From the NCBI GenBank assembly GCA_030549205.1, contig JAUKTV010000005.1:868001-932000 (forward strand): a stretch of 64,000 bases of DNA, given 5' to 3'. This document shows positions 12,247 through 23,309 of the stretch, in pieces (positions within the stretch are counted from its first letter, which is position 1; each line of letters begins with the position of its first letter). The DNA comes from Apiosordaria backusii (Eukaryota; Ascomycota; Sordariomycetes; Sordariales; Lasiosphaeriaceae). The notes under the pieces are model-generated. The model saw only the letters and a list, made by a program, of their open reading frames with translations. It was not told the DNA's origin and ran no database searches. The position numbers and the translations under genes were made by a program.

Positions 12247-13507
12247 ATGGATATCCGCAGCAACGCCGACACCATAGCAGGAGGGGCACCCTCCACCGCC
12301 GGGTCAGAAGCACCAACCACAGCTACACCCACCGGCGGCACAGGACGAGATGGAGGGAGAGAAGGAAGCAGCAGCAACAAGCCCAAACTCCAGCTCCCGG
12401 CCAGCTGCGAGCCACCCCAACCTGGGCAACCCCCCGCTAAGCAACTCGTCTGGATTGTACGTCCTCCCTTTCCCTTTCCCCTTCATCCCCCACCATAACT
12501 AACGATATCTCAAGGTCTTTGGCGGAACAGGCCACATGGGCCGCTCCCTCGTCAAATCCATCCTCTCCCACTCCGACCTCGTCACCACCGTCGGCCGCGT
12601 CTTTGAGACCACCCCTTCCCAAATCGCGTCGCTAAACACCGACTCCTGTCTGGGAACCCTCTGCGATGTTCGGGACTACGCCTCAGTGTCCAAAGTCATT
12701 GAAAGGACCCTGGACAGGTTTGGAAGGATAGATTGCATAGCGAATTGTTCCGGTTACGGCGTGATCGGCGCGTGCGAGGACCAAGACGACTACGAGGTGC
12801 GGAACCAGTTCGAGACGAACTTTATGGGCACGCTGCATATACTCCAGGCGTCGCTGCCGTATTTTAGGCAGCAAAACGGGGGGCGGTATCTCATTTTTAG
12901 TTCTACGTCTGGAGCGTTAGGGGTACCAGGACTGGGACCGTATTGTGCTACTAAGTATGCGGTGGAGGGGCTGATAGAGGCGATGCTGTACGAGGTTGAT
13001 AGTTTCGGGATCAAGGCGACGCTGGTGGAACCGGGGTTGGTGAGGAGGGACGAGCCGGCGGAGATTACGAATAGCTTGCCGACTTGGGGGCACTTCTTGA
13101 TTAAACCCGCGAGCGAGGCGTATAGCCATGCGACGAGCCCGGCGCTGCACGCGAAGAGGATGGTGCAGTGGTTGGGGGATAGGCAGCCGACGAGCGCGGT
13201 CAAGTGTGCGGAGCTGGTGTGGCAGTTGGGGCATTGCTCTTATCCGCCGTTGAGGTTGCTGTTGGGGAGCTATGCGATTGAGAGTATTAGGGATCGGTTG
13301 AGGAGTGTGACGGAGGAGTTGGAGGATTGGAAGCATTTGAACTTTCCGGTTGCGCCGACGGATGTGGAGGGCGGTGGGGAGGGGGCTAAGACGGGGGAGG
13401 GGGGAGATGATGGCCAGGAGGGAGGGGAGGGAGGGGAGGATAAGGAGGGGGATGACGGGGGGACGATTATGGTGGAGGGGACGAGCCCGGATGGGGGCGA
13501 GAATTGA
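12247..13507 (+). CDS. Short-chain dehydrogenase/reductase (SDR)
   Basis: Model: exons 12247-12456 and 12515-13507, 400 residues. The intron starts GTACGT and has an AACTAAC branch site. The Rossmann nucleotide site straddles the junction: QLVWI is followed by VFGGTGHMG (from residue 71). Other SDR landmarks follow: CDVRD (acidic adenine-ring contact), ANCSGYG (the NAG-like motif), SSTSG with the catalytic Ser near 200, and YCATK with Tyr213 and Lys217. The N-terminal 65 residues and the C-terminal 50 (long Gly/Glu/Asp run) are disordered extensions beyond the usual 250-300 residue domain. The substrate cannot be told from sequence; it looks like a classical NAD(P)-dependent SDR of the 17-beta-HSD or retinol type. 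Confidence 0.85.
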
Positions 13508-14319
13508 GGCAACTTGAGATGCGTCGAGAGGGCAACTGTTTGGATATATATGACGACTTTTTGGATATATATGACTTGGTTTACGGGCATTGCTCGGAAG
13601 GCCCCTGGTATGCTTTTAATTTAGCATTTCTAAAACCTTAAAACAGCCTTCTTGTTCAGATGAATGGCCGTTGAGCTAAACTAGCATTCCCGTCTAAGCC
13701 AGCAGGCGGTTGTGGCTGTCTGTTCATCCGGCCTTTGGCCTCACTGGAACTTCAGATGAAGACGTCTAAAAATAACGTTTAGCCAAACCAAAAGTCGCAT
13801 GCGTAATGCTGTCTTCATCTGATGTCTCGTGATATACGGCATAGATGCATATCCTGGCAGTGCCTGGAATGGTGGGTGCTGATATGCTGCTATCGGTTAG
13901 GCTGGCTCTGAAACATTGGATTTCCACTTCTCTTGTGCCCCACAGTCCCACAGCAAACCACTCGCCAAGAAACCAGAAAAGGAGAGCCGCGACCGCTCGA
14001 CAGGGGCAGAGAGGTTCATTCGTTGTTGCAATTTAACAGGATTTTGATTTCTCCTTCCACGCGTCCAACATAGCATCCCGCCAGATACCTACCGTCTCTG
14101 CCCGACCCACGGCGACAAGACGAAAGACCACCACCAGAACCCTGGGAGTGTGGTTACGTTGAGTTTTGTGTCTTTGCATTTCAGCGCCTTCAGCCATTCG
14201 CTTGGTCCCAATTGAGCCGGCGCCCGTCACCTTCGTTCCCTGCGTTCCCGTTGCGGAAACACACATCACTCGCTATCTCGACGACACCCCCTACGGCGTA
14301 AACTCCTGCCACCGCCAGA
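13508..14319. other. Intergenic region
   Basis: No gene is recognised. Just after the SDR stop, TTTGGATATATATGACGAC and TTTGGATATATATGACTTG form a short direct repeat (13,531-13,579). The right half is presumably the promoter and leader of the GDP-mannose transporter. Confidence 0.55.
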
Positions 14320-15681
14320 ATGTCAAATAAAAAGAATGAAGATATCGAGATGAGGGGCGGCGATGACTTTGGTGGGGAGAAGGATCCCTTCCTTGGACGG
14401 GCCTCGCCATCTGCCCACCGCGTGCGCCAGGAGCCTGGCCTGCTCGACAAGCTGGACCACAGCCCCGGAGCCTCTATTCTCGCGTACTGCCTGGCGTCCA
14501 TCAGCATGACAGTCGTCAACAAATACGTTGTGTCTGGCTCAGAATGGAACTTGAACTTCTTCTACCTTGCTATTCAGGTGCGTGCCTGCTGCGCTGTCCT
14601 CTGGCAGCGGTGTCGATTTCAAGGGATGGACCGTGGAGGCTGACATGATAATTAGTCTGGTGTTTGCACATTAGCGATTCTGGCTTTCAAGCAAACGGGT
14701 ATCCTCAAGAACCTCGCTCCGTTCGACTCGACAAAGGCGAAGAGATGTACGTTGCTTTTTGCGATTGTGTTGTTTCACATATCCCAACTCTTGGCTGACG
14801 TACAACTCCAGGGTTCCCTATTTCTCTCCTCCTCGTCGGCATGATCTATACCGGCGCCAAGGCCCTCCAGTTCCTCTCGGTCCCTGTCTACACGATTTTC
14901 AAGAATTTGACCATCATTGTCATTGCCTATGGAGAGGTTCTTTGGTTCGGTGGCAGCGTCACCCCCATCACCCTCCTGTCCTTCGGCTTGATGGTGCTCA
15001 GCTCCGTCGTTGCTGCTTGGGCCGATATCCAGGCTGCGATTGACGGTGTGGGAATCTCGCCCGACAAGCAGGATGCTCTGTCGACCCTGAATGCCGGTTA
15101 CGCGTGGATGGGCATCAACGTCATCTGCACCTCTGCGTATGTGCTCGGCATGCGCAAGGTCATCAAGAAGATGAACTTCAAGGACTATGACAGTGAGTTT
15201 CTAGAAAGGGTACGAATTATTCAAGACAATAAACTAACGTTGAATAGCCATGTTCTACAACAACTTGCTCACCATCCCGGTCCTAGTTGTTTTCTCACTG
15301 TTGTTCGAGGACTGGTCGTCTGAGAACCTTGCCCGCAACTTTCCCGAGGAGACCAAGAACAAGCTCATGATTGGCATGGTGTACTCTGGCTTGGCTGCCA
15401 TTTTTATCTCGTACTGCTCGTCCTGGTGCATCCGTATCACCTCATCGACAACCTACTCTATGGTCGGCGCCCTCAACAAGCTCCCTATCGCCGTCAGCGG
15501 TCTCGTCTTCTTCGATGCCCCTGTAACTTTCGGCAGTGTTACTGCCATCTTCTTGGGTTTCGTCAGCGGTCTCGTCTTTGCTTGGGCCAAGGTTCGGCAA
15601 AAGGCTCAGGAGGCTCTTTCCCTGCCCACCACCAACATGAGCGCGAGCGCGAAGAGCAACAGGGACGCCGCAAACTCATGA
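14320..15681 (+). CDS. VRG4: GDP-mannose transporter (Golgi nucleotide-sugar transporter)
   Basis: Model: exons 14320-14577, 14656-14746, 14812-15192 and 15248-15681, 387 residues, all junctions in phase. It exchanges GDP-mannose for GMP across the Golgi membrane and so feeds protein and lipid mannosylation. The signature GALNK (residues 317-321), which contacts the sugar nucleotide in this family, is present, as is FYLAIQ then SGVCTLAIL in the early membrane segments. The hydrophobic pattern fits ten membrane spans, with a charged cytosolic N-terminus and a short Ser-rich tail. Length matches fungal Vrg4/GmtA. Introns are 78, 65 and 55 bases, the usual size for this genome. Confidence 0.93.
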
Positions 15682-15974
15682 GCAATCCTGAGTCAATACA
15701 GGGCTAACGCGAGTATCTGCAGCGCACCTTCAGCAGCGCCCTTTTCGAAAACCTGATTCTCCGCCTCTCCATCCAGAGCTAGTCTTCCTTCTCGAGTTCG
15801 GCGGATTGTGCGGAATCGGAAACTTCTTTTTCTTTTCTTTCCTGTACATGACGTTTTCGTTCTCGGGACCCCTTTTTTAGCCTTTAGCCATTTTAGTGGA
15901 TGATCTACTTTTTTGTTTCTTTCTTTTCTCAAAAACAGCATAGAAAGTGTGTTTTGGCAAAGGCAAGGCAAGGC

Positions 15975-15975
15975 G

Positions 15976-16004
<29 letters not shown>
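15975..16004. repeat. (GCAG)n microsatellite
   Basis: About seven tandem GCAG units in the 3' flank of the GDP-mannose transporter. Confidence 0.9.
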
Positions 16005-16009
<5 letters not shown>

Positions 16010-16257
16010 GGGACGGACAGGTTTTTGGTTTTGTAAACGGCGTACACCTGCATAACATGATGGTCTCTCTCTCTCTGTTGCAAAGCCCAAAATGGTGGTA
16101 CAGACGCGAACGCATGACCGGGAGTTTATTTTGGAAGTTGTGAATTACTACTCACATCACGCACACAAACAAAGAAGACAACATGATGATGCCATGCCGG
16201 CCGGCCGGGAGCTAGTTCTCTTGGTTTCGGTTGGGCAAGGGACGATGATAGGTATGG

Positions 16258-16297
16258 GATGAGATGAGATGAGATGAGATGAGATGAGATGAGATGA
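16258..16297. repeat. (GAGAT)n microsatellite
   Basis: About eight tandem GAGAT units between convergent genes. Confidence 0.95.
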
Positions 16298-16521
16298 GGG
16301 GAGGATGGGAAGGGGAAGGCAGGTTCGTCACACGCCTATGATTTGTATAATGTATGTCAAGAATTGGGGGAGGGGGGACTGCTGTCTTCCTGAGAGAGGG
16401 ATGGGCCAGTAGCGTAATGCAACATTGACGATGTAAATGTGTGTTGTGGATGGTGTGACCGTTGTCGTGTTTTGAATGTTTTTTTGATTTGGTGCAACCG
16501 TTTTGAGATGAAATATCCTAT

Positions 16522-16695
16522 CACGTTGCAGACAAAAAAAATAGAGACTCTGACTTAAAACAAAGGTGTTAAAAGATAGTCGATACATTTTAAATGTGAT
16601 GTAATAGGTATTTGGATGTAATTGAAATGCCTATTCACTATCTTTTCAGACCTTTGTTTTAAGTCAGAGTCTCTATTTTTTTTGTCCACAACGTG
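16522..16695. mobile_element. Foldback MITE, 174 bp, with CCTAT duplication
   Basis: The two ends are inverted copies of about 59 bases with only a few mismatches. The segment starting GACAAAAAAAATAGAGACTC at 16531 is repeated in inverse orientation ending at 16686. The outermost CACGTTG (16522-16528) pairs with CAACGTG (16689-16695). CCTAT occurs directly at both borders (16517-16521 and 16696-16700), as expected for a target duplication. The centre of about 56 bases has no coding capacity. It looks like a non-autonomous inverted-repeat element; the parent transposon is not in the window. Confidence 0.7.
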
Positions 16696-16820
16696 CCTAT
16701 GTATATAATTAGGTACTATACAAACAACTGCAACTCCAACCCCAACCATGATTTTTTCCCACCCTGTTTTTTCCCAGTCTCACCCAGCCATAACTCCAAC
16801 AAGCTCACAGAGATCAAATA

Positions 16821-17984
16821 TCACCACTGATCCACCCCCACCAACCCCGTCTCGGCACTCTCACTCAACTCCCACAAGTTCCCATACCACACCCACGCCC
16901 CTGTGACCAACAGAGTGTAATACCCCACCGTCCACAATCTATTTTGTTTCTTCTCCCCGTGTTCGTCCTCCACCCGCCCCCAGATCTGCGGCAGTCCCAT
17001 GCAGTTGCAGAAGGCGTGGACCATGCACACTCCCACCAGGCTGCCGGTACGCAAAAACATGAAGTTGGCGTAGGCGCCGAAGAGGGTGGTGTAGCCTAGC
17101 TGGAAGAGTGATCGTACAAGGGAGGCGAGGATGGGGACGGTGGGGTGCGTGAGGCGGAACTCGTAGAAGTGGTGGATGTGGGAGAGGCCGAAGATGATGG
17201 GGGAGAGGAAGATGGTTGATGTGAGGGGGGCCTGGGATAACAACAGGAGGGGGAGGGAGGAGGAGCGGAAGAGGAGTTCTTCTGTTATGGGGCCCTAGAT
17301 GCGGGGGTTAATAAAGGTACCGAAAAAGGGGGGTATCTATTTGACGTGGAAAGGGAGATGATAAATGAGAAAGGGGTATGCCATGTGAGGAAAGGAACCT
17401 GGGATATATAAGATGGAAAAAAAAAATACTCACGGCGATGTGATTACGGTAGTCGGTCCATTCTGTTAGGGTTTCTCTTAATGGGAGGAGGGTGGCCCAT
17501 TCTTTGTAGCCTTTTTCGACTATGAAGTAGGAGTATAATGGGCCGAGGAAGAGGAGGGCGGTCAAGAAGAGGATCTTGAGTGCTGGGATGAGGGCTAGGG
17601 GGTAGACTCCCAACAGGTGGAGGATTGCTGAGGGCGACAAAGAGGCATAGCGAGAGAGGATTAGGGAGGTGGTGAGAGTGCAGAGGGCGCAGGATAGAGA
17701 GACTGAACGGATTCTGGCGCGGATCACCGAGGGGGCATCGCGGGATAGAGTTGGTGAGGGGCGGGTGGTGGGGGATAGGTAAAAGGGGATGAAGTAGATG
17801 AGGGCGTAGAGGGCTAACAGCAGATAGGCGGTTGAGGGGGTGAAGGGTGGTGGGAGGGGTTCTTCCTCTGTGAGATGAAAGTTAGATATCTTTGTGTGAC
17901 GTGAGATGGGCATAGGAGAGAGGGGGTGAAAATACCCTTGTGCCAGTGGTTGAATTTTTTGAGGACTTCTCCAAGAGCAGGCAT
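16821..17984 (-). CDS. RCE1: CAAX prenyl protease 2 (RCE1), type II CAAX endopeptidase
   Basis: Model on the minus strand: exons 17936-17984, 17434-17867 and 16821-17294, 318 residues. The short first exon (MPALGEVLKKF) joins EEEPLPPPF through a 68-base intron; a downstream ATG at 17913 lies inside that intron and was rejected. RCE1 cleaves the last three residues from prenylated CAAX proteins in the ER membrane. The metal and catalytic motifs are in place: TEELLFR (EExxxR, residues 165-171), FGLSHIHH (about 197-203) and the HAFCN motif near the C-terminus. Hydrophobic segments fit a polytopic ER protein. It runs convergent to the GDP-mannose transporter. Confidence 0.92.
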
Positions 17985-19145
17985 CTTGATCTGATGTTAC
18001 GCCTATACAGGCCTGGGCCTGCTGACTGTTTGAGGTAGGTAGCGTCAAGGCTGTAAGAGCGCGCCTCCTGCTTAGACGCTGGTCAGGGAAAAGCGCGCGG
18101 CTGCGGCTGTTCGATCTGCTGTGAGACGACGACTTGACTGAACAAGGTTGCCGAATCAGGTTGCGTTTCAAGAATCGCCAATCGCCAAGCAAACTCTTGG
18201 GTTCTGTAACCTGCTAAACTTTCCCAGACGGGCGGGAAGGAAGATATTCGCGTTTTCTCCACTGTCTCCTCGCGTGGGATTGTGGGTTCCTGTGTCCCGA
18301 TCGACCGCTTTTTTCTATTTTAGAGGCTCTTGTCGAGGTTGCATTTGGGATTTGTCAACGATACTCCAGGACAAGGCCTGCGGGAGTTGTCGAATGTTGA
18401 CCTACCGGAATTTGTTTAGCTGCCATTTTTTGGGTTGCATTCCTTTTGTTTAAGCCGGTGTATTATTATGTACATTAGCTCTAATTGTGCCCTCGGAACA
18501 ATGCTTAGATGGTGCATGGCAGATCTTGAAGTTCTTTCACATAACTTTCTATCTCTTTTTGTTCGTGACTTTTGTACTCCGCCTAGCATTGAGCTGCTTC
18601 TGCAAAGCTTTTATGAATGCCGTTGTCGGCATAAATGCACAAATTGAACGCGAAATAGACGCGAATCAGGTACGCGCTCGTCTGTTTTGCATGACAGTTT
18701 TAATTAGCACTCACGCGGTGGACAAAAAACCGATACTGCAAGCGTTCAACAGGCATTAAAATACAGTTAACAGCCATTTTTTGGTGGTTTTAAACGGCAG
18801 AAGGGGTGGTCCGAGCCAGAGTTCCCACAATAGTGTGACAGTTCGTTACCGCAGTATGCATGGAAATAAAATCTACTAATCAAGGGCCCTTCCCAACAAA
18901 AACACTGTGGTCATGTAGGGAGGTCAGAGTCAGGGGTTCTCAATAAAAGTATCAGGTCACGGTCAGGGTCAGAATATAAGGGGGGTCAGAATAGTGTATT
19001 GAGTTGTATGATGTTCAGTTCCAGCTCTCAGTCTTGGCCCTTTAAATCCCTCCGTAACCGCAGGTCCACTTTTCCACAGATCCACACCACCAACGGTCCA
19101 TGATAACACCCCAATCTGTCCTCAAGCCCCACACTCAACAAGGCC
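17985..19145. other. Intergenic region
   Basis: The first few hundred bases are the RCE1 upstream region. No gene is recognised in the rest; small open frames (for example 18,487-18,759 plus) have no family signal. Confidence 0.5.
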
Positions 19146-19786
19146 CTAGAAATAATCTTCGGCAAGGAGACGCGCCATTTCAGCTTGGCTGAACCGGTAG
19201 GCCTTGAGGTTTTTGCCGCCGTTCTCAAATAACCACTCGCCACCCTCATCCGAGCCCCGGATCATATACTGAACTCCAAGAACCTCAACAGGGTTGTCGC
19301 TGTGTCGTCCAGATCCGACCCTGAGCACGTGTTGGTTGGTGATGTCCTTCCAGGAGTCGAGTTTGCGATAGGTGCGATTGGGCCCACGTAAGACCGAGCC
19401 AATGATGAGAAGGGCATCGTTCTTGTACACGGCCAGATGTCTCGGCAAGCGTTTTCCATTGCGACAATACCAGACCAACTCCTTCCACTCATCGCTGGGC
19501 CAAAAGACGCGCATCAAGCGCTGGGCGGTAAGAGACTCGATGGCGGCGTTGGCGATGCGGATGGTCACGATAACCACCGATTCAACGTTTGCACATCAAG
19601 AGAAACCCCAGTTGTATATTGCTGCTGAAGACCAGACAGAGATCGATGGCCTCGATTGGCCGCTGCTGAGGATGACGGCACGCCTTGGGGCTTTAAAGAG
19701 GACGACGCGGATTGGGACTTTGACGGCTCAACTCGGGACTCGGAAATGCGGCCTCCTGGGCGAGACGCGGCACGTTGAAGTTCCAT
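19146..19786 (-). pseudogene. Unidentified gene with an apparent -1 frameshift
   Basis: A frame starting at ATG 19786 (MELQRAASRPGG) runs to TGA at about 19565 and ends NRWLS. A second frame, open to 19146, begins in the sense VTIRIANAAIESLTAQ and has no usable start of its own. The frames meet at TTATCGTGACC near 19570. One additional base there would give a continuous protein of about 213 residues (NRWLS then VTIRIANAA), with no GT-AG intron to explain the switch. The C-terminal half (WPSDEWKELVWYC, GSVLRGPNRTYRKLD) looks truly coding but I know no family for it. Either a recent pseudogene or a consensus error; a longer N-terminus through 19,957 is also possible. Confidence 0.4.
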
Positions 19787-20743
19787 GTCCCGGGGGGTGT
19801 GATGAGTGGTATGTGTGAATATTCTTCATCGCTCGATCTATTTAATCGGCGCTTGTGGATTCTGCAGGACCCCGCTGACGAGTCTCTGGTGAGTAAACCT
19901 TGACTCTCGAGAAGTCTGGCGTCCCGGGCCGCAATGATGGTGGCGAGATGCGACATATTGTTTGGGTGTGTGGTAATGGATGGCAGATGTGTGATGTCTG
20001 ATGAAAGAGCTGACGGAATGTGGATGTTTGGTAATGGGCTGGACAAACTGTGGTGAAAAGGAAAAGAGGAGAGGGAGAAGAAATGGGAATTGGGAGCGGG
20101 CTTTTAAGCCAGCGAGTCCTCAGCCACTTCTCAAGGAAAGTTTTGAGCAAGTAAGTGCCATAGAGTTTGATGACTGCCCACTTGAGCATGTCAGTCACTT
20201 CCATCAGGACAGCCACTTTCCTAACAAATGCGACAAGGTTGAGGGGATTCCGCCTCGTACTGCTTTGCACTTACCAATTTAAAAGCATGATGCAAAAGCC
20301 TGCAAGAGCGTAGTGGCCCACTCTGAATAGTCACGCAAACTGAATATACACTACCGAAGTGACCAACAATATGGTGTCGATGGTTTGTGGTAATCCGTCG
20401 ATAACCGAAAGGTCGAATCACGATAGAACCAGAATGCAATTACAATATAATACATTCCATCATGAAGTACCCTAGCTAACTCAAGCCGTCCCCATAACCC
20501 TATGCTTCCTCCATCTCCATCTGAGCACTTGTGGCTCCCACACCACATCGGGCAAGGTACTGTACAATACATATCACAAACAACCTCCGCATGTGCCATT
20601 TTGCTGTTGACTCGACCCTCTCCAGAACCTGATCATTTTCCCTCCTCAATCCTCAGCAATCATGACCCCCATGCACATCAGGCAAGATGCAATACATAAA
20701 AACAGCCTCCGCGTATTCCATTCGACAACCTTTTGGGAACAAA
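19787..20743. other. Intergenic region
   Basis: No gene supported. A minus-strand frame with ATG at about 19,957 (MSHLATIIAARDARLL) overlaps the previous gene and might be an upstream exon, but I could not connect it in phase. Confidence 0.4.
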
Positions 20744-21028
20744 TCACCAGCCAGACGACTGAGAGGCGGCAGGTTCCTCGGCAGCGCCCCATTCCTCAAA
20801 CCCTTTACCGGCAGACTGCTCTTCAATGACAGCGTGCATAACCGGGAGCCTATGGCAGTGGCAGGACTCCAGACCACCTCGGGGACAAAGGTTTGTAAGG
20901 TGGAAGAGGTTGAAGAGTGGATCCATCGAGATGCGGCTATCTGGCTCGGCAGCGGACGCGTCTACCACTGTGTGGAGTGCCACGCTGGATAAAAAAGCTA
21001 GCACCGCGACCAGCATAACCGACAACAT
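20744..21028 (-). CDS. Possible small secreted protein (94 residues)
   Basis: ATG at 21028 opens a 94-residue frame. The first 24 residues are a good signal peptide by eye: a hydrophobic core (MLVAVLAFLSSVAL) then an ASA-type cleavage site near residue 26. The mature part has three Cys (NLCPRGG and ESCHCHRL) and a Glu/Ala-rich tail. The gene is isolated, next to a 21-bp tandem repeat. It may be an effector-like secreted peptide, or a chance frame; there is no homology I recognise and an opposite-strand frame covers the same bases. Confidence 0.35.
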   Translation of the reverse strand: MLSVMLVAVLAFLSSVALHTVVDASAAEPDSRISMDPLFNLFHLTNLCPRGGLESCHCHRLPVMHAVIEEQSAGKGFEEWGAAEEPAASQSSGW

Positions 21029-21082
21029 ACACTACTAAATACAGGCTTCCTGAATCTATTTAAATGCCTATTATACTATTTT

Positions 21083-21170
21083 TAAGGCCTGTCGACTATC
21101 TTTAAAGGTCTACTAACTATCTTTTAAGGTCTATCGACTATTTTTAAAGGCCTACCGACTATCTTTCGAG
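21083..21170. repeat. Tandem repeat, about four units of 21-22 bp
   Basis: Degenerate units follow the pattern AAGGYCTRYCGACTATCTTT. The core GACTATCTTT also occurs (inverted) inside the MITE at 16.5 kb, so the array may be the remains of a related element. Confidence 0.7.
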
Positions 21171-23309
21171 ACTTAACAGCTATCTTGTACAGCAGCTCTG
21201 TATATTAGATCCTTCTTGCAACAAGCATCTCATCAATCAGACCTCTATTTGCCTATCCCCCTTCTGACCAGGACCTGTTTTACTATGATGAACTGTTGGG
21301 AGGACATCACGCAGTATAGGGCTTATTTTTACCAGTGTCTAATGGATGCACCGTTCGCAATTGGCTTTAGATAGGAAATAAAGAGGATTTTAACTCCAAA
21401 AAAAAGCTTAGAGTCCATTCACAGTCCAGCGGTTTGAGACACTCCTTGACCGCCCCCGGCACACAGCGGTCACCAAGCCAGCTCACCCGCCTCCAAATCC
21501 AAAACCGGCGGCGAGAGTACCTGTTGCGAAACCTATTATAGTAGGGGCTTTAAAGAAATGGTTTCTAAACAAGAACCCCGGTTTGGGTTATCGACGACTG
21601 TTAAACCCGCCCATGGAGAAATGTTGGCCTATCAAATCTCGCATTCGGATGGCGACCAGACAGGCTCACCACCGTCGAACACGTATCCAAGGCTCCATTT
21701 CGCCCGCAGCAGGCAATGTGACGACCTGGGGTTTGTTGCAGGTGCCAGTGAAGGGATTCGGGCCTGTGTTGCCGTGGCACACGCCGTCTTTTCAGCAGCC
21801 TGCAGGCGCCACAGAGCACTCGGAGCGAATGTCTTTGGGCACAGCTGCAGCCATTGTGGGCGCTGTCAAACATCATCTCATCATTCTGTGTTGATGTTTT
21901 GATGACGAGAGGCGAGGGATGACGCAGGGGCTTGGTTGCAGAAGGCAGAGTCGCAGAGCAGAGTTGGCACCACTCGCCGGTGGTCCCGAGCTTGGTTGCA
22001 ACATCACCGGCCCAAGGTGTCGGTGGGAGGGCATCATCGTTGCTACCGACAAGCCAAAGTTTCAACGAAGCTAGTTTTGGCGCGGTTGAAGATCAAAACG
22101 TCGAAACGCCAGCCCCGTTGACCCCAGAATGGAAGGGGCCCCAGCCCGAACGGACGCTGGCTAACTTAAAAGAGAATTAGCGACCGGTAGCGATGACTGC
22201 ACCCTATCGCAGCGCTGCGGAGAGTGTGCACGCGAAATTAAACTCTCAGCCTTCTGGAAACTTTTCAGCGGTCAAGCGGTGTCGCCCGCTGTCTGTCGCA
22301 TTTCTGGTTCTCGCTCGCTGTTGGTTGAGATCTCAGCTCCTGAATGCTGCATACCACCAAAACAGACGCTGGCCAGCGAACCAATAGGCTCCATATTGAC
22401 GGGAGTTTTTTTCAACCACCACCTCACCCAATCTCGAATTGCGACCGCCATCCACCTCCGCGACTCCGCATTGTCATTCATTCTCTCTCATCTGGTGGCA
22501 CCCCCCATTCCGACCGACTTCCCGTCCTTTTCCCCTCAACCACGAACCTCTCAGCACCCACCCCCACGCCGTGGCGACCTTCTTTTGTCGCGAGGAGCAG
22601 AGCAGGTGTTTGGTGCGGCCAGCGATAGCCGCCTTGTCCCGTCGTCCGTCTTTTGGGTCGCAGATTCCCGCCTTCAATTCTTCGGGATAGCATTGCACCT
22701 ATTGGATCCCAGAACTTCCAGGTTTTCTTTCCAGACGCCGCTGTCTCGCCATCCCACCACTTCACAATGCTCTGAGCTTCGGCTTGAATATTCTACCACC
22801 ACCCACCCTCTTTTGTACCCAACCTTTAGCCAGTCGTTTCTTCTTTTGATTCTCTTCAACGCACTCTTTTGCAGCTCGCCTTTCCCACCCTTCAGACTGG
22901 TGGTTTATTTGACATTTAATTTTTACCGCATCGCCATTAGGCCCATAGCCTTCATCCGACCACCCGATCATCCGGCCTTACTGTATCATATTTTCCAGTA
23001 TATCCCCTAAACGCATCACGACCAGGGCAGCCTTCGAATAACGAGGAACGCACCGCGATTAAACACGACACGAGGACGGGGCACCCTTCAGCTCGAAAAG
23101 CAACGCGCCTCCCGGATTCAATTTTCGCGACGACGTCTGATTTTATTTTCTTCTTCTGGCTTCATTCAGTTCCAGCTCTTCCGGACTGTGCGCATGAAAC
23201 GGTTATGGAGAAGATCTGACTGCCCAAATTTTGAATTGAGAGTCGGACCCGACGGATCGAGAGCCTCCCGGCCCCGCACACCGGCCGTCTCAACCAACAT
23301 TCCGGAGCC
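21171..23309. other. Intergenic region and long leader of the next gene
   Basis: No gene is recognised. Overlapping frames on both strands at 21,558-22,065 have balanced composition but no motif. From about 22,400 to 23,309 the sequence is C/T-rich on the plus strand, typical of a long fungal 5' leader, and the frame at 22,279-23,010 is probably an artefact of that. Confidence 0.5.

Larger units (their letters stand above)
15682..16820. other. Intergenic region with microsatellites and a MITE
   Basis: This lies between the 3' ends of the transporter (plus) and RCE1 (minus), so both terminators are here. It contains a GCAG microsatellite, a GAGAT microsatellite and a foldback element (listed separately). 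Confidence 0.7.

Noticed and set aside
17911..17913. ATG as RCE1 start (MPISRHTKIS)
   Set aside because: Lies inside an intron; the upstream exon at 17,936-17,984 gives a better N-terminus in phase.
22279..23010. 243-codon plus-strand frame before the serine-rich gene
   Set aside because: Low-complexity Pro/Ser/Phe translation of a C/T-rich leader; no ATG in good context and no domain.
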